This document shows positions 8,127-16,094 of a DNA stretch of 64,000 bases, piece by piece. The stretch is from Bin87 sp965116565 (GTDB lineage Bacteria > Chloroflexota > Dehalococcoidia > Lucifugimonadales > UBA3495). The first letter of the stretch is position 1. Every line of letters begins with the position of its first letter. The DNA lies in the NCBI GenBank assembly GCA_965116565.1, contig OZ220699.1:3534001-3598000 (forward strand), written 5' to 3'. The notes beneath the pieces were generated by a model that did not search any database, was not told the DNA's origin, and saw only the letters and a list, made by a program, of their open reading frames with translations. The position numbers and the translations under genes are program-made.

Positions 8127-9509
8127 ATGCTTTCCCGTAACACCTGCCGACCGGTTGCGGTCGCCATAGCGACTCTGGCAGTGGTAGTTGCGATGGCCTG
8201 CGCTCCTGGCAGCGAATCCGGCGCCGCGGATGATCCGATGCCCATCAATCGTATAGCTTACATAGACTCGCACGGGCAGTTGGTGACGGTCGATCCCGAC
8301 GGCACCGAGAGGAACACCCTTACCACGGGTGAGGTCGCGGACTCCTTGCCGCGCATGGGCGGGGTGATGGCGCAACCGACCGGCGAGACCCGCCTGTACG
8401 GCTGGCCGGTGTGGTCGCCGGATGGGAGTCGCATCGCGGTTTCGTTGATCAGCGGTCTCCGGCCAGCCGAGGCTGAGATGAGTGTGCAATCGCTGGAGTC
8501 ATCGAACGGGGTGGGCGGGCCGGTGTTCGTCAACTCCGCGCCGCTGACCATAGCCGACGGGACACCTCACTACGTGCAATGGTCGCCCGACAGCCAGCGC
8601 TTGGGGATCACCGCCGCCACGCCGGAAGGATTAACACTATTCGTGGTCGACGGTAATCCGGTGGACGGTGAAACGGTCCCGGCGTCCGCGCTGCCGGTGG
8701 TCCGAGGCGCGCCGCTCTACTTCGACTGGTCGCCGGACAGCCGGTCGCTGGCGGTGCATAGCGGAGAGGAACTGACGGTGCTGCGACTGAACGACGATGG
8801 CACCCAGTTTTCCGCGCAGCCGATCAGTCGCTCACGCTCGTTCCGCACTCCGGCGTGGTCCCCCGACGGGACGACGCTGGCCTGGTCGGCGCCCGGCGGG
8901 GACAGCGAAGCGGTATGGCTGGGCAAGCCGGACGAAACGAGTTACCAGCCACTGCGACTGGCAGAGGTAGAGGGAGCCTGCTCGTTCCTGTGGTCGGCCG
9001 ACGGCCAGGTGATTGCGGTGGCGGACCGGCAAGACGAGGGATCGCCGGCGTATCGACGGCTGAGGCTGGTGGCGACCGACGGCAGCGCGGTGCGCACGGT
9101 GCGGGAGGATGACTGGGTGCTGGGTTTCTTCTGGGAACCGAACGGCACGCGGCTGGCCTGGATCGCCCTGAACAGCGAAGAGCGTACCATGGAATGGAGG
9201 ATTGCCGATGGGAGCGCGGTAGAGCCGGCAGGGGCGTCGGATACGGACGTGCCGGTGGGTGGGCTGCGTTTTTCGCCCAGCGGAGAAACCTTCCTGATGT
9301 TGGCGTTTTTCGACCAATACGCCCAGAGCCACTCCCCGTGGGCTCCCGATGGGTCGGCGCTGGTGGTATCGGGGAACCAACAGTACCTCTCGCAACGCCG
9401 CAACGGGAGCAGGGCAGCAGGGCCACACGTATACGTCACGGGTCTGGGAGAGCAGGGAGAGTTGCGAGATATAGCGGCCGGCGGGATAGCTGTGTGGTCT
9501 CCGCAGTGA
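8127..9509 (+). CDS. TolB/PD40-type beta-propeller lipoprotein
   Basis: A 460-residue protein with a lipoprotein signal: hydrophobic segment, then lipobox VAMAC with Cys near residue 25. The mature part contains repeated PD40 blade motifs such as WSPDGSRIAVS, WSPDSQRLGIT, WSPDSRSLAVH, WSPDGTTLAWS and WAPDGSALVVS, so it folds as a beta-propeller on the outer face of the membrane. It is the first gene of a tight unit, with 1 nt to the next gene and 2 nt between the second and third. Ligand or partner is unknown; by context it probably works with the lipoprotein and exporter encoded downstream. Confidence 0.75.
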   Translation: MLSRNTCRPVAVAIATLAVVVAMACAPGSESGAADDPMPINRIAYIDSHGQLVTVDPDGTERNTLTTGEVADSLPRMGGVMAQPTGETRLYGWPVWSPDGSRIAVSLISGLRPAEAEMSVQSLESSNGVGGPVFVNSAPLTIADGTPHYVQWSPDSQRLGITAATPEGLTLFVVDGNPVDGETVPASALPVVRGAPLYFDWSPDSRSLAVHSGEELTVLRLNDDGTQFSAQPISRSRSFRTPAWSPDGTTLAWSAPGGDSEAVWLGKPDETSYQPLRLAEVEGACSFLWSADGQVIAVADRQDEGSPAYRRLRLVATDGSAVRTVREDDWVLGFFWEPNGTRLAWIALNSEERTMEWRIADGSAVEPAGASDTDVPVGGLRFSPSGETFLMLAFFDQYAQSHSPWAPDGSALVVSGNQQYLSQRRNGSRAAGPHVYVTGLGEQGELRDIAAGGIAVWSPQ

Positions 9510-9510
9510 G

Positions 9511-10305
9511 TTGATGCTGGCGGCGGCGAGGTTGCGGACTGGGGCGCTGATCCTTGGGATATTGCTTGCGCTGGCAATGCTGGCGGCGGCCTGCGCTGGT
9601 CCATCCGTTCCAATGGCGACGGCGCCGACACCCACGCCGATCCCGGACCCGGTGGCGCTCCTAGGCGAAACGTCGGCTAACCTGCGTGATCTGCGGTCGG
9701 CGGAGTTTGTGGTGAGGCACGAGGCGGGAGCCATTTTCCTCCCCATATTCAGCGCAAAACTGACCGAGGCGCGCGGGGTTTGGGACGCTGAGCAGGGAGC
9801 CGAACTGGAAGTCGACGCGTACCTGGTGGCGGATGCGCACACCGAAGCCGCATCGGGGATATATTTCGGGCTGCAATCGGTGATCATGCCGGACGCCTAC
9901 TACGGGACGGATCCCTTTTCGGGCGCGTGGCTGAAGCAGCCGCAGTCGTTCGCGCCCATACCGGTCACCGACCTCAACCACCTGATGGCCGATCTCGTCG
10001 ACATGATCGACGCTCCGGCGCTTGATGGCCTAGAGGACGTGAACGACGTATCAGCGTACAAGATTGCGGGCCATGCTCCGGCCTCGGTGATGAACTGGCT
10101 GCCCTTGACCGGCGAGGCGGAGCAGACCGTGCACATTGAGCTTTGGACCGATACCGAACAACGGCAGCTGCGGAAACTGCGGGCCACCGGGCCGGTGGGG
10201 ATGTTTGACCAACCAGACACGGTGCGTGAAATCCTGCTGACCAACATCAACGGTGCGGTAGCGATAGATCCGCCCACCGAATTTACCGATCTGACCGGCG
10301 GCTAA
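9511..10305 (+). CDS. LppX/LprAFG-family lipoprotein
   Basis: A 264-residue lipoprotein (TTG 9511 followed by ATG) with lipobox LAAAC near residue 28 and a PTPTP spacer. The mature part resembles the LppX/LprG fold: GETSANLRDLRSAEFVV at the start, the paired strand region GVWDAEQGAELEVDAYLV and an end phrase VAIDPPTEFTDL. Mycobacterial relatives have a hydrophobic cavity that carries lipids across the envelope. The gene is followed after 2 nt by a DHA2-type MFS transporter, the same order as lprG-Rv1410c in mycobacteria. Family assignment is by pattern and should be confirmed with a profile. Confidence 0.7.
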   Translation: MMLAAARLRTGALILGILLALAMLAAACAGPSVPMATAPTPTPIPDPVALLGETSANLRDLRSAEFVVRHEAGAIFLPIFSAKLTEARGVWDAEQGAELEVDAYLVADAHTEAASGIYFGLQSVIMPDAYYGTDPFSGAWLKQPQSFAPIPVTDLNHLMADLVDMIDAPALDGLEDVNDVSAYKIAGHAPASVMNWLPLTGEAEQTVHIELWTDTEQRQLRKLRATGPVGMFDQPDTVREILLTNINGAVAIDPPTEFTDLTGG

Positions 10306-10307
10306 GA

Positions 10308-11873
10308 GTGCCCGGCGAATGCGAGGGCAGCGTGGCGATCTCAGCCCGCCGCCAATGGGCGCTGGTGGGCGTGGTCGCGTGCGGGGCGTTCATCACGGCG
10401 CTGGACCAGACGGTGGTGGTGACCGCGCTGCCGGCGATGATGGCAGACCTGAAAGTCCCGATCATCAGGCTGGAATCGGTCATCTGGGTGGTGACGGCCT
10501 ATCTGCTCGGATACACGGTGGCGATGCCGCTGCTGGGCCGGCTTGCCGACGTGCACGGGTACGTGCGGGTTTACTGGGCGTCGCTGGTGGTGTTCGGCAT
10601 CGGGACGACGCTGGTGGCGCTGTCGGGTGAATGGGGGTGGCTGAATGGGCTGTTTGAGCCGCTGGACCAGATCGTGGTGGCGCGGGTGGTGCAGGCCATC
10701 GGCGGCGGCGGCGCGGTTCCCATCAGCCTGGCGATTGCGGCCGCGTTGATTCCGCCACAGCGGCGGGGGCTGGCGTTGGGGATCGTGGCGGGGGCGGCAG
10801 AGGCGGGCAGCATGCTGGGGCCGGCCTACGGTGGCGCGGTGATCGAGATCTGGGGTTGGCGGGCGATCTTCTGGCTGAACGTGCCGCAGGCGGCGGTGAT
10901 CGCGGCGGCGCTGCTGTGGATGCCCAGGCATTCCACGCACGGCGCGCGGATGGACTACCGGGGCGCGGCGATGCTGACGGTGGCGCTGGTGCTGGTATCG
11001 CTGGCGTTCGCGCACGAGGGGTTGTTCCGCAGGACATCGTGGCTGCCCTACGGCCTGCTGGTTGGATTTGCCCTGTGCGTGGCGGCTCTGGTCTGGGCGC
11101 AGCGGCAGGCGGTGGAGCCGATCCTTTCTGCCGTGCTGTTCCGCATGTGGGCGTTCGTGGCGGCCAACGCCAGCCAACTGCTGGTGGGGGTTGCGCTGAT
11201 CATCGCAATGGCGACGACGGTGATCATGGCGAACACGGTGATGAACCGGCCGGAGCGTCCGGTGGACGCCACCACGGCGGCGCTGTGGCTGCTTCGGATG
11301 ACGGCGACCATTCCGGTTTTCGCCATCCTGGGCGGATGGCTGCTGCGGTGGGTGGACGCACGATGGGTCTCGGTGGTCGGGCTGGCGCTGATCGCGGCCG
11401 GCATGTTCCGCCTGAGCGGGTGGCCGGTGGAGATTGGGGAACCGCGTCTGACGCTGGATATGGTGGTCGCCGGCGTTGGGTTCGGTCTGGTGATCGCGCC
11501 TTTGATGCATAGGGCCATCGCCGCCGCGCCCTTTGAATACCGGGCGGTATCGGCATCGACGGTGGTGGTGGCGCGGATGCTGGGGATGACGCTGGGTATG
11601 GCGGCCTTGTCAGCGTGGGGCGTGAACGAGTTCCTTGCGATACTCTCCGAGACGCCCTCGCCGTTGACCATGACCGGGCTGGACGCGGCGGCGCGGGCGC
11701 GGGCCATCGTTGAATATCGCCAAACGCTGGAGGCGGCAAGCCTGGGGCTGTTCCACAACTTTTACCGGGCGGCTGGGGTCATCGCGCTGGTGGCGATTTT
11801 GCCGGCGGCGTTGATGCGGGCGAGCGTGCGGGAGCGGGAGGCGGCGGCTCATCCTTCGACAGGCTCAGGTTGA
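10308..11873 (+). CDS. MFS transporter, DHA2 (EmrB/QacA, P55-like) family
   Basis: A 521-residue membrane protein with the length and hydrophobicity of 14-helix DHA2 exporters. The first helix contains ITALDQTVVVTALPAM, motif A is GRLADVHGYVRV, and motif C-like GSMLGPAYGG lies near residue 170. The start is GTG 10308, 2 nt after the lipoprotein stop. It is expected to use the proton gradient to export a lipophilic substrate, perhaps a lipid handed to the LppX-like protein; the substrate is inference. The last residues (HPSTGSG and stop) are supplied by a dispersed repeat that has inserted at the 3' end. Confidence 0.85.
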   Translation: MPGECEGSVAISARRQWALVGVVACGAFITALDQTVVVTALPAMMADLKVPIIRLESVIWVVTAYLLGYTVAMPLLGRLADVHGYVRVYWASLVVFGIGTTLVALSGEWGWLNGLFEPLDQIVVARVVQAIGGGGAVPISLAIAAALIPPQRRGLALGIVAGAAEAGSMLGPAYGGAVIEIWGWRAIFWLNVPQAAVIAAALLWMPRHSTHGARMDYRGAAMLTVALVLVSLAFAHEGLFRRTSWLPYGLLVGFALCVAALVWAQRQAVEPILSAVLFRMWAFVAANASQLLVGVALIIAMATTVIMANTVMNRPERPVDATTAALWLLRMTATIPVFAILGGWLLRWVDARWVSVVGLALIAAGMFRLSGWPVEIGEPRLTLDMVVAGVGFGLVIAPLMHRAIAAAPFEYRAVSASTVVVARMLGMTLGMAALSAWGVNEFLAILSETPSPLTMTGLDAAARARAIVEYRQTLEAASLGLFHNFYRAAGVIALVAILPAALMRASVREREAAAHPSTGSG

Positions 11874-11877
11874 GCGG
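11850..11877. repeat. Dispersed palindromic repeat (CCTTCGACAGGCTCAGG family)
   Basis: Matches the copies at 57640 and 63232, with ATCCTTCGACAGGCTCAGG shared. This copy overlaps the last codons and the stop of the MFS gene and has one substitution (GTTGAG where the others read GATGAG). Confidence 0.7.
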
Positions 11878-12063
11878 AGAACGACCGGCGCTGACCGGAT
11901 GTACAATGCGGACGCGTTGATAATTGAACCTCGGCGATCGCCGGTGCGATGGGTTTCCGGGTTCCTGCACGCCACAGGCGCACCCACGACTTTCGCGGGA
12001 ACGACGACTTTACAACCAAGTGATGCCTCACCAAGAACGGTTACGAGTACGGGAGCGACTGAC

Positions 12064-12888
12064 ATGGAATTGAAACGGCTGGGAGCATCGGGCGTGATGG
12101 TCCCCGAGATCGGGCTGGGGACGTGGCGATACAGCGGCGGTCCGGAACCGCTACGGCGGGGGATTGAGTTGGGCGCGAACCTGATCGATACGGCGGAGAT
12201 GTACCGCACGGAGGACCAGGTGGGCGAGGCGATTGCCGGCATTCGCGACCGGGTGTTCATCGCGACGAAGGTGTTGGGCAGCAACCTGCGCTACGACGCG
12301 GTGCTGCGGGCCGCGGACAAGAGCCTGCGGCTGCTGGGCGTGGACAAGATCGACCTGTACCAGATCCACTGGCCGAACCCGAGCGTGCCCATCGCCGAGA
12401 CGATGCGGGCCATGGAGCGGCTGGTGGCGGACGGGCTGGTGGACCACATCGGCGTGAGCAACTTTTCGGTGGAGGACATGCAGGACGCGCAGGCGGCGAT
12501 GCAGAACAATCCGATTGTGTCCAACCAGATCCTGTACAACCTGCGGCGACGGCGGGCGGAACGGGATGTCATTCCCTACTGCCTGGAGCACGACATCATG
12601 GTCATGGCATATTCGCCGCTGCATGAGGGAGCGCTGGTGGGTAACAACGGGGGACGGTTGCGGCGGGCGCTGGGGATGAGCCGGGACCAGCAGACGCTGG
12701 CCGAGATCGCGGGCGAGACGGGCAAAACTGCGGCGCAGGTGGCGTTGAACTGGGTCGCGGACCAGGAAGGGATGATCGCCATCCCCAAGTCGAACAGCGT
12801 GGGGCGGACGGAGGAGAACTGCGCAGCGTCGGGCTGGAGCCTGACGGCGGAGCAGAGGCAACGGCTGGACAGGGCGTTTGCGGTGTGA
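12064..12888 (+). CDS. Aldo/keto reductase
   Basis: From ATG 12064 this gives 274 residues, the normal length. The frame is open further upstream to 11899, but that stretch is repeat-derived and has no family similarity. Catalytic Asp and Tyr fall in NLIDTAEMYRTED (the AKR D-x4-Y pattern), Lys in FIATKVLG and His in YQIHWPNP. The NADP-binding end is AIPKSNSVGRTEENCAAS. It should reduce an aldehyde or ketone with NADPH; the natural substrate cannot be read from sequence. It stands alone on the plus strand before a block of minus-strand genes. Confidence 0.88.
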   Translation: MELKRLGASGVMVPEIGLGTWRYSGGPEPLRRGIELGANLIDTAEMYRTEDQVGEAIAGIRDRVFIATKVLGSNLRYDAVLRAADKSLRLLGVDKIDLYQIHWPNPSVPIAETMRAMERLVADGLVDHIGVSNFSVEDMQDAQAAMQNNPIVSNQILYNLRRRRAERDVIPYCLEHDIMVMAYSPLHEGALVGNNGGRLRRALGMSRDQQTLAEIAGETGKTAAQVALNWVADQEGMIAIPKSNSVGRTEENCAASGWSLTAEQRQRLDRAFAV

Positions 12889-12901
12889 GGGGATGAGGCA
12901 G

Positions 12902-13285
12902 CTACGCACCTACCGACATTTCCCCGGGGTTGCCCGGGGCAGGTGGTTCAGCGCCGGGAGGGAACCAGAAGACCGGTCGGCCCGCGTCCGGAGCAACGTG
13001 GGCGTGGTTCATTAGGGCAGCTAAAATCCGCCCCTCGCTTCGACGTATTTCACCCAAAAGTTCATCGCGGGTTGCCCTGACTTCACCACGGACCGCGTTG
13101 ACGTCGTCTCGGAGCGAACTGACCTCGCCCCGGAGAGAATTGACGTCGCCTTCCACCACAGCCATCCGGTCGGAAAGGTTGTCAACCCGGTTAGACAGGC
13201 GACCCCACCAGTAAAAACCGCCGCCAATCAGTACCAACAGGGTAATGAAGGCGGTCACTGATCCGATGATTGTTGCTACGTCCAT
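12902..13285 (-). CDS. Small membrane-anchored coiled-coil protein
   Basis: A 127-residue protein starting at the ATG complementary to 13283-13285. One N-terminal transmembrane helix (residues about 7-27, with LLVLIGGGFYWWGRL) is followed by a heptad-patterned coiled coil with repeated LRGEV/LRDDV/VRGEV units to about residue 95. It ends in a short tail with RPVFWFPPGAE. It is clearly paralogous to the protein at 22478-22843, which shares the VLIGGGF helix and the tail G(R/Q)PVF..P.GA. No function is known. It may act as a membrane-tethered oligomer. Confidence 0.6.
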   Translation of the reverse strand: MDVATIIGSVTAFITLLVLIGGGFYWWGRLSNRVDNLSDRMAVVEGDVNSLRGEVSSLRDDVNAVRGEVRATRDELLGEIRRSEGRILAALMNHAHVAPDAGRPVFWFPPGAEPPAPGNPGEMSVGA

Positions 13286-13337
13286 AATGGTAACTCGATC
13301 GCTTGGCACATGCCATTGACATGGTAGCACAATCAGG

Positions 13338-13985
13338 TCATAGGCTGTAGCTGCCGATGGCACGCCAAGAGAGGTCGGTAGCCCAGCGGCCGTGGGACCA
13401 GTCGTCGCCGGCGGCGTTGGACTCGAACCGGGTGAGGGCGAGGCGCCAGGAGCGGGTGATCTGGGAGACCTTGAGGTCATCGGTGACGGAGCGGGCGAAA
13501 TCGAGGGCGCTGTCGAATACGGAGTCGGGCAGGTCGGCGTGGGACATCAGCGGGATCTGCGGCGGGAAGTCGGGTCCGTAAACGCGGCGCGGGCCACCCA
13601 CGTCGGGGTTGCGCTCCAGGAGGTCGGCAACCATGGACTGCAAACGGTACAGGGATTCGTTGACCACCTCCGGGGAGAAGTCGAGCCAGATGTTGCCGTC
13701 GGAGTCGGTCTCGCGGGTGGTGGTAAGGCCGCGGTTGAACAGCGGGAAGCGCGGTGATACGCGGCGGTAGCGCTCCGCGAGGCGTTCGACCTCGCCGGCC
13801 AGTTGCGCTTCGACCGTGCCCGCGTCGTCGGTGTCGAGCGGGAAATAGTCGGACATGGGCATGTGGAGCATGTGCATCTCGGCGGCCCAGCAGGCGTACT
13901 GGCCGCAGATGAGTTGGCGGGCCCGGTAGGCGCGGGCGGTGAAGTCGGGGTCGGTGAGCAGACTGACGGCGTAGCGGATGGACAT
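13338..13985 (-). CDS. Uncharacterised protein, possibly a degenerate 2H-phosphoesterase fold
   Basis: A 215-residue protein with a GGAG ribosome site before the ATG at 13985. Its layout resembles 2'-5' RNA ligase-like (2H) proteins: a first strand RYAVSLLTDP, a His-containing segment MHMLHMPMSDYF, a middle part with IWLDFSP, then FPPQIPLMSHA where the second catalytic His would be expected but Gln appears, and a closing strand SWRLALTRFES. If the fold is right, catalysis may be lost or altered. The gene reads in the same direction as its neighbours 14024 and 12902 but no shared function is evident. Confidence 0.5.
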   Translation of the reverse strand: MSIRYAVSLLTDPDFTARAYRARQLICGQYACWAAEMHMLHMPMSDYFPLDTDDAGTVEAQLAGEVERLAERYRRVSPRFPLFNRGLTTTRETDSDGNIWLDFSPEVVNESLYRLQSMVADLLERNPDVGGPRRVYGPDFPPQIPLMSHADLPDSVFDSALDFARSVTDDLKVSQITRSWRLALTRFESNAAGDDWSHGRWATDLSWRAIGSYSL

Positions 13986-14023
13986 TAGGTTGCTCCTGAG
14001 GCCAGGGCCTTTTGATTATCGGT

Positions 14024-14377
14024 CTAAAACGGCAAAAGTGGCGGACTGGAGGGCTGAGGCGGAAGCTCCCAGCGGAGGAGTTCGCGGTAGCGTCCGGCGC
14101 TGGCCCAAGGCAGGAGTCTGACGACGATGGATTCGGAGTTGGGAACGTCACTCTGGAGTCGAATGTCCTTGAGGTAGCGGCCGAGGTTGGTGAAGGTGTT
14201 GAGGCAGAAGCCGGCACCGGCGATGCGGTCGATGACCTCGGCGGGTTCGGGAGGATGGTCGGGGTCCCAGTCGTCGGAGACGGCTTCGGCGATGCGGCGG
14301 AGCCTGATGATGGCGAGTTCGCGAGCGAATTTGCGTTTGAGGGAGTCGATGCGACGGCGGAGTTGGGAGATGGTCAT
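14024..14377 (-). CDS. Hypothetical small basic protein
   Basis: A 117-residue protein; the start at 14377 is chosen because an AGAGGT site lies just upstream and the longer frame reads through a dispersed repeat. The N-terminal half is a basic amphipathic helix (ISQLRRRIDSLKRKFAREL) followed by an acidic, proline-rich turn DDWDPDHPPEP. The C-terminal half is mixed. I do not recognise a family. The gene lies 38 nt upstream of the 13338-13985 gene in transcription order, so the two may be co-transcribed. Confidence 0.5.
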   Translation of the reverse strand: MTISQLRRRIDSLKRKFARELAIIRLRRIAEAVSDDWDPDHPPEPAEVIDRIAGAGFCLNTFTNLGRYLKDIRLQSDVPNSESIVVRLLPWASAGRYRELLRWELPPQPSSPPLLPF

Positions 14378-14395
14378 GGGGTTACCTCTGAGATC

Positions 14396-14424
14396 CGGAT
14401 TCCGGCTTTCGCCGGAACGACGAT
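14396..14424. repeat. Dispersed palindrome (GGATTCCGGC-GCCGGAA family)
   Basis: ATTCCGGC/GCCGGAA arms around a TTTC loop, followed by CGACGA. Related copies lie at 18631, 24361 and 54351, and a degraded one near 45283. Confidence 0.75.
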
Positions 14425-14476
14425 CGCGGGCGGGATGGATTGGGATGGTGGGGATTTTGGTCGAATCGCGCTTACT

Positions 14477-14700
14477 TCCGCTCATTTCCGTTCATTTGAG
14501 TAGGGCGGTGAGGTTGGACTCGGGGGTAAATGGTGGCGGATTGGGCGGGTTTTGGGGCGGTATTGGTGGTTTTGGGGGGCCGGTGGGAGGATTTGGGGGA
14601 GCGGCGCTTGGGCTTGGTGTGTTGGGAGGTTGGCATTGGGATGGCTCACGGGATGGCGGCGGAACAGGTTTGAGGCGGTAGTTAACCATGGTAAAGATGG
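14477..14700. repeat. G/T-rich intergenic tract
   Basis: A plus-strand tract dominated by GGGTTT, GGGGG and GGTGG words after the boundary phrase CATTTCCGTTCATTTGAGTAG. A near-identical boundary precedes a similar tract at 25440. No convincing coding sequence; the minus-strand frame is an artefact of proline codons. No gene is seen between 14485 and 14830. Confidence 0.55.
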
Positions 14701-14830
14701 GTGAAGGGTGGGGGCAAGGGGGAAGTGTCACCGGCCGGTCACCCTCACCTTTTCCGATCAAGGGAGCAGGCTCTGCTGGAGAATCGCAAGCAACTGTCCT
14801 GGGGCGGTGGCCGTGGAATGTGGGATGGGA

Positions 14831-15070
14831 TCAGCGGTATGCTTCCCGAATCACCAGCACCACCAGTTCATCATCCAGGACTTCGTACACGATTCTATAG
14901 TTGCCGACCGTGAGCCGTCGCAAACCCCTCAGTCCGCCCTTGAGCAAAGTCCCGGCCAAAGGCTGTTCAGCGAGCGCGTCTATGGCCGCGATGAGTCGCG
15001 CCCTGGCATCACGATGGGAACCCTCCAACTCCCTGGCGGCACTGCGCTTAATTCGGACCGAGCAGGCCAC
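14831..15070 (-). CDS. RelE/ParE-family toxin
   Basis: A 79-residue protein of typical RelE/ParE size and layout: basic N-terminus VRIKRSAARELE, the middle PLAGTLLKGGLRGLRRLTVGNYRIVYEV and the hydrophobic end VVLVIREAYR. The phrase RRLTVGNYRIVYEV is diagnostic of the family. Such toxins either cut mRNA on the ribosome or poison gyrase. It starts 23 nt inside the antitoxin gene, a classic arrangement for coupled translation with the antitoxin first. Confidence 0.88.
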   Translation of the reverse strand: MACSVRIKRSAARELEGSHRDARARLIAAIDALAEQPLAGTLLKGGLRGLRRLTVGNYRIVYEVLDDELVVLVIREAYR

Positions 15071-15272
15071 GACGGACTTCGTCCCAATCCAGAACCGGGT
15101 CGGAAGGGTCTCTCAAACGCTCCACGGCGACGGACAGGTCGTCAAAGTCCTCGAGATACTGTTCCACAGCCTGACGGACTATCTCTGCCCGGCTGCGTTT
15201 GAGTGCCGCGGCCGCTGCGTCCAAAGCTGCCGTCTGTTCATCCGGCAAACGCACGGTGATTTGAGATGACAT
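15048..15272 (-). CDS. Ribbon-helix-helix antitoxin
   Basis: A 74-residue protein starting at the ATG at 15272, preceded by AAGGGG. The N-terminus SSQITVRLPDEQTAALD is a ribbon-helix-helix DNA-binding motif, and the acidic C-terminus (VLDWDEVRRGLLG) is the usual toxin-binding tail. It should neutralise the RelE/ParE protein encoded downstream and repress its own promoter. An inverted repeat ATGTCAT...ATGACAT upstream (15292-15324) is a likely operator. Confidence 0.88.
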   Translation of the reverse strand: MSSQITVRLPDEQTAALDAAAAALKRSRAEIVRQAVEQYLEDFDDLSVAVERLRDPSDPVLDWDEVRRGLLGPN

Positions 15273-15291
15273 TGAACACCCCTTATGTTGA

Positions 15292-15363
15292 ATGTCATTG
15301 CGATTCAAAGGATGCATATGACATCTCGGAGATTACGTTATTGTGGGTGCTGCGGGTTGTCAA
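15292..15363 (-). promoter_or_regulatory. Promoter/operator of the RelE-RHH pair
   Basis: On the minus strand a TTGACA (15358-15363) lies 17 nt from a weak -10 TAACGT. Between promoter and gene, 7-bp inverted arms ATGTCAT (15292-15298) and ATGACAT (15318-15324) could bind the RHH antitoxin. The -35 is perfect and the -10 is poor. Confidence 0.45.
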
Positions 15364-15420
15364 TCGCCTGATTTGCGACACTAGGAGCAACAGGATGCGT
15401 GGGTGTGAAAAGGCGCTAGG

Positions 15421-16080
15421 CTAATCTTGGTCATCAGCAAACAGATGGTCAGGGATTGATGGCTCGGGCCGCCTCCTTCGCTCCTCAACACGTTGCTGGC
15501 GTAGATGCTCGAGGTGTTGGTCTCGGCGCTCACATATCAATTGCCACGCCGCTCTCAAATAGGCGACCCAAGCACGTCCGTAATCACGTTCAGCGGCTTC
15601 CCAATTTGTTTCGATGCCCCTGTAATAGAGCCAATCAAGCAATTCATCGCTGAAGCTCTCCCGCATCTCATAGAATTCCCACCGACGGTCGTCGAACGTC
15701 TTCGTGGGATTGCCACCTCGTCCTCTCAAGAACCGGTGTATTTCCCAAGCCGGCCTACCTTCCCGTTCCAGAAATTCCTGTGCCGACCGCCGAGTGTCCC
15801 AATCTTTCCAGGTCGCAGATGTTACCCAACTGACCGCATCCTCGTAGCCGAGCCTTTCCCAATCGAAGTCCATCGTTTTCGACCAATGTTCAATTTCGTC
15901 TGTGATAGTGTCTTGGAGAACATTGTTGGTGCGTTCGTCGTCGAGATTGGCGATCGCCTGCTCATACGTTTCGACACGTTTGGTGATGGCTTCGCGGCAA
16001 GCTTCGGAAACGTTCAATTCCGGCTTGAGCGGTTCGAGTCTCCGAACCAATTCATCAGGAATGTTGACGCCGATTCGCAT
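15421..16080 (-). CDS. RHH-headed protein of unknown function
   Basis: A 219-residue protein; the start at 16080 follows a GGGAG site. The N-terminus RIGVNIPDELVRRLEPLK followed by SEACREAITKRVE is a ribbon-helix-helix motif like those of antitoxins. The remaining 150 or so residues are unusual: rich in Trp, Glu and Arg (for example WVTSATWKDW, RGRGGNPTKTF, WLYYRGIETNWEAAERDYG) with no recognised domain. Codon use is more AT-rich than its neighbours. An 11-bp inverted repeat overlaps its promoter, consistent with autoregulation. It could be a long antitoxin without a toxin partner, or a regulator. Confidence 0.65.
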   Translation of the reverse strand: MRIGVNIPDELVRRLEPLKPELNVSEACREAITKRVETYEQAIANLDDERTNNVLQDTITDEIEHWSKTMDFDWERLGYEDAVSWVTSATWKDWDTRRSAQEFLEREGRPAWEIHRFLRGRGGNPTKTFDDRRWEFYEMRESFSDELLDWLYYRGIETNWEAAERDYGRAWVAYLRAAWQLICERRDQHLEHLRQQRVEERRRRPEPSIPDHLFADDQD

Positions 16081-16094
16081 GGTATGATCTCCCT

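Noticed and set aside
11899..12063. N-terminal extension of the aldo/keto reductase
   Set aside because: The reading frame is open but the sequence includes repeat-like DNA and lacks family similarity; ATG 12064 gives the normal N-terminus.
14492..14761. Proline-rich 89-residue frame on the minus strand
   Set aside because: It is the complement of the G/T-rich tract (CCC and CCA codons), has no ribosome site and no protein-like variation.
16030..16048. tRNA-like GGTTCGAGTC word
   Set aside because: It lies inside the RHH gene and no acceptor or anticodon stem can be drawn around it.
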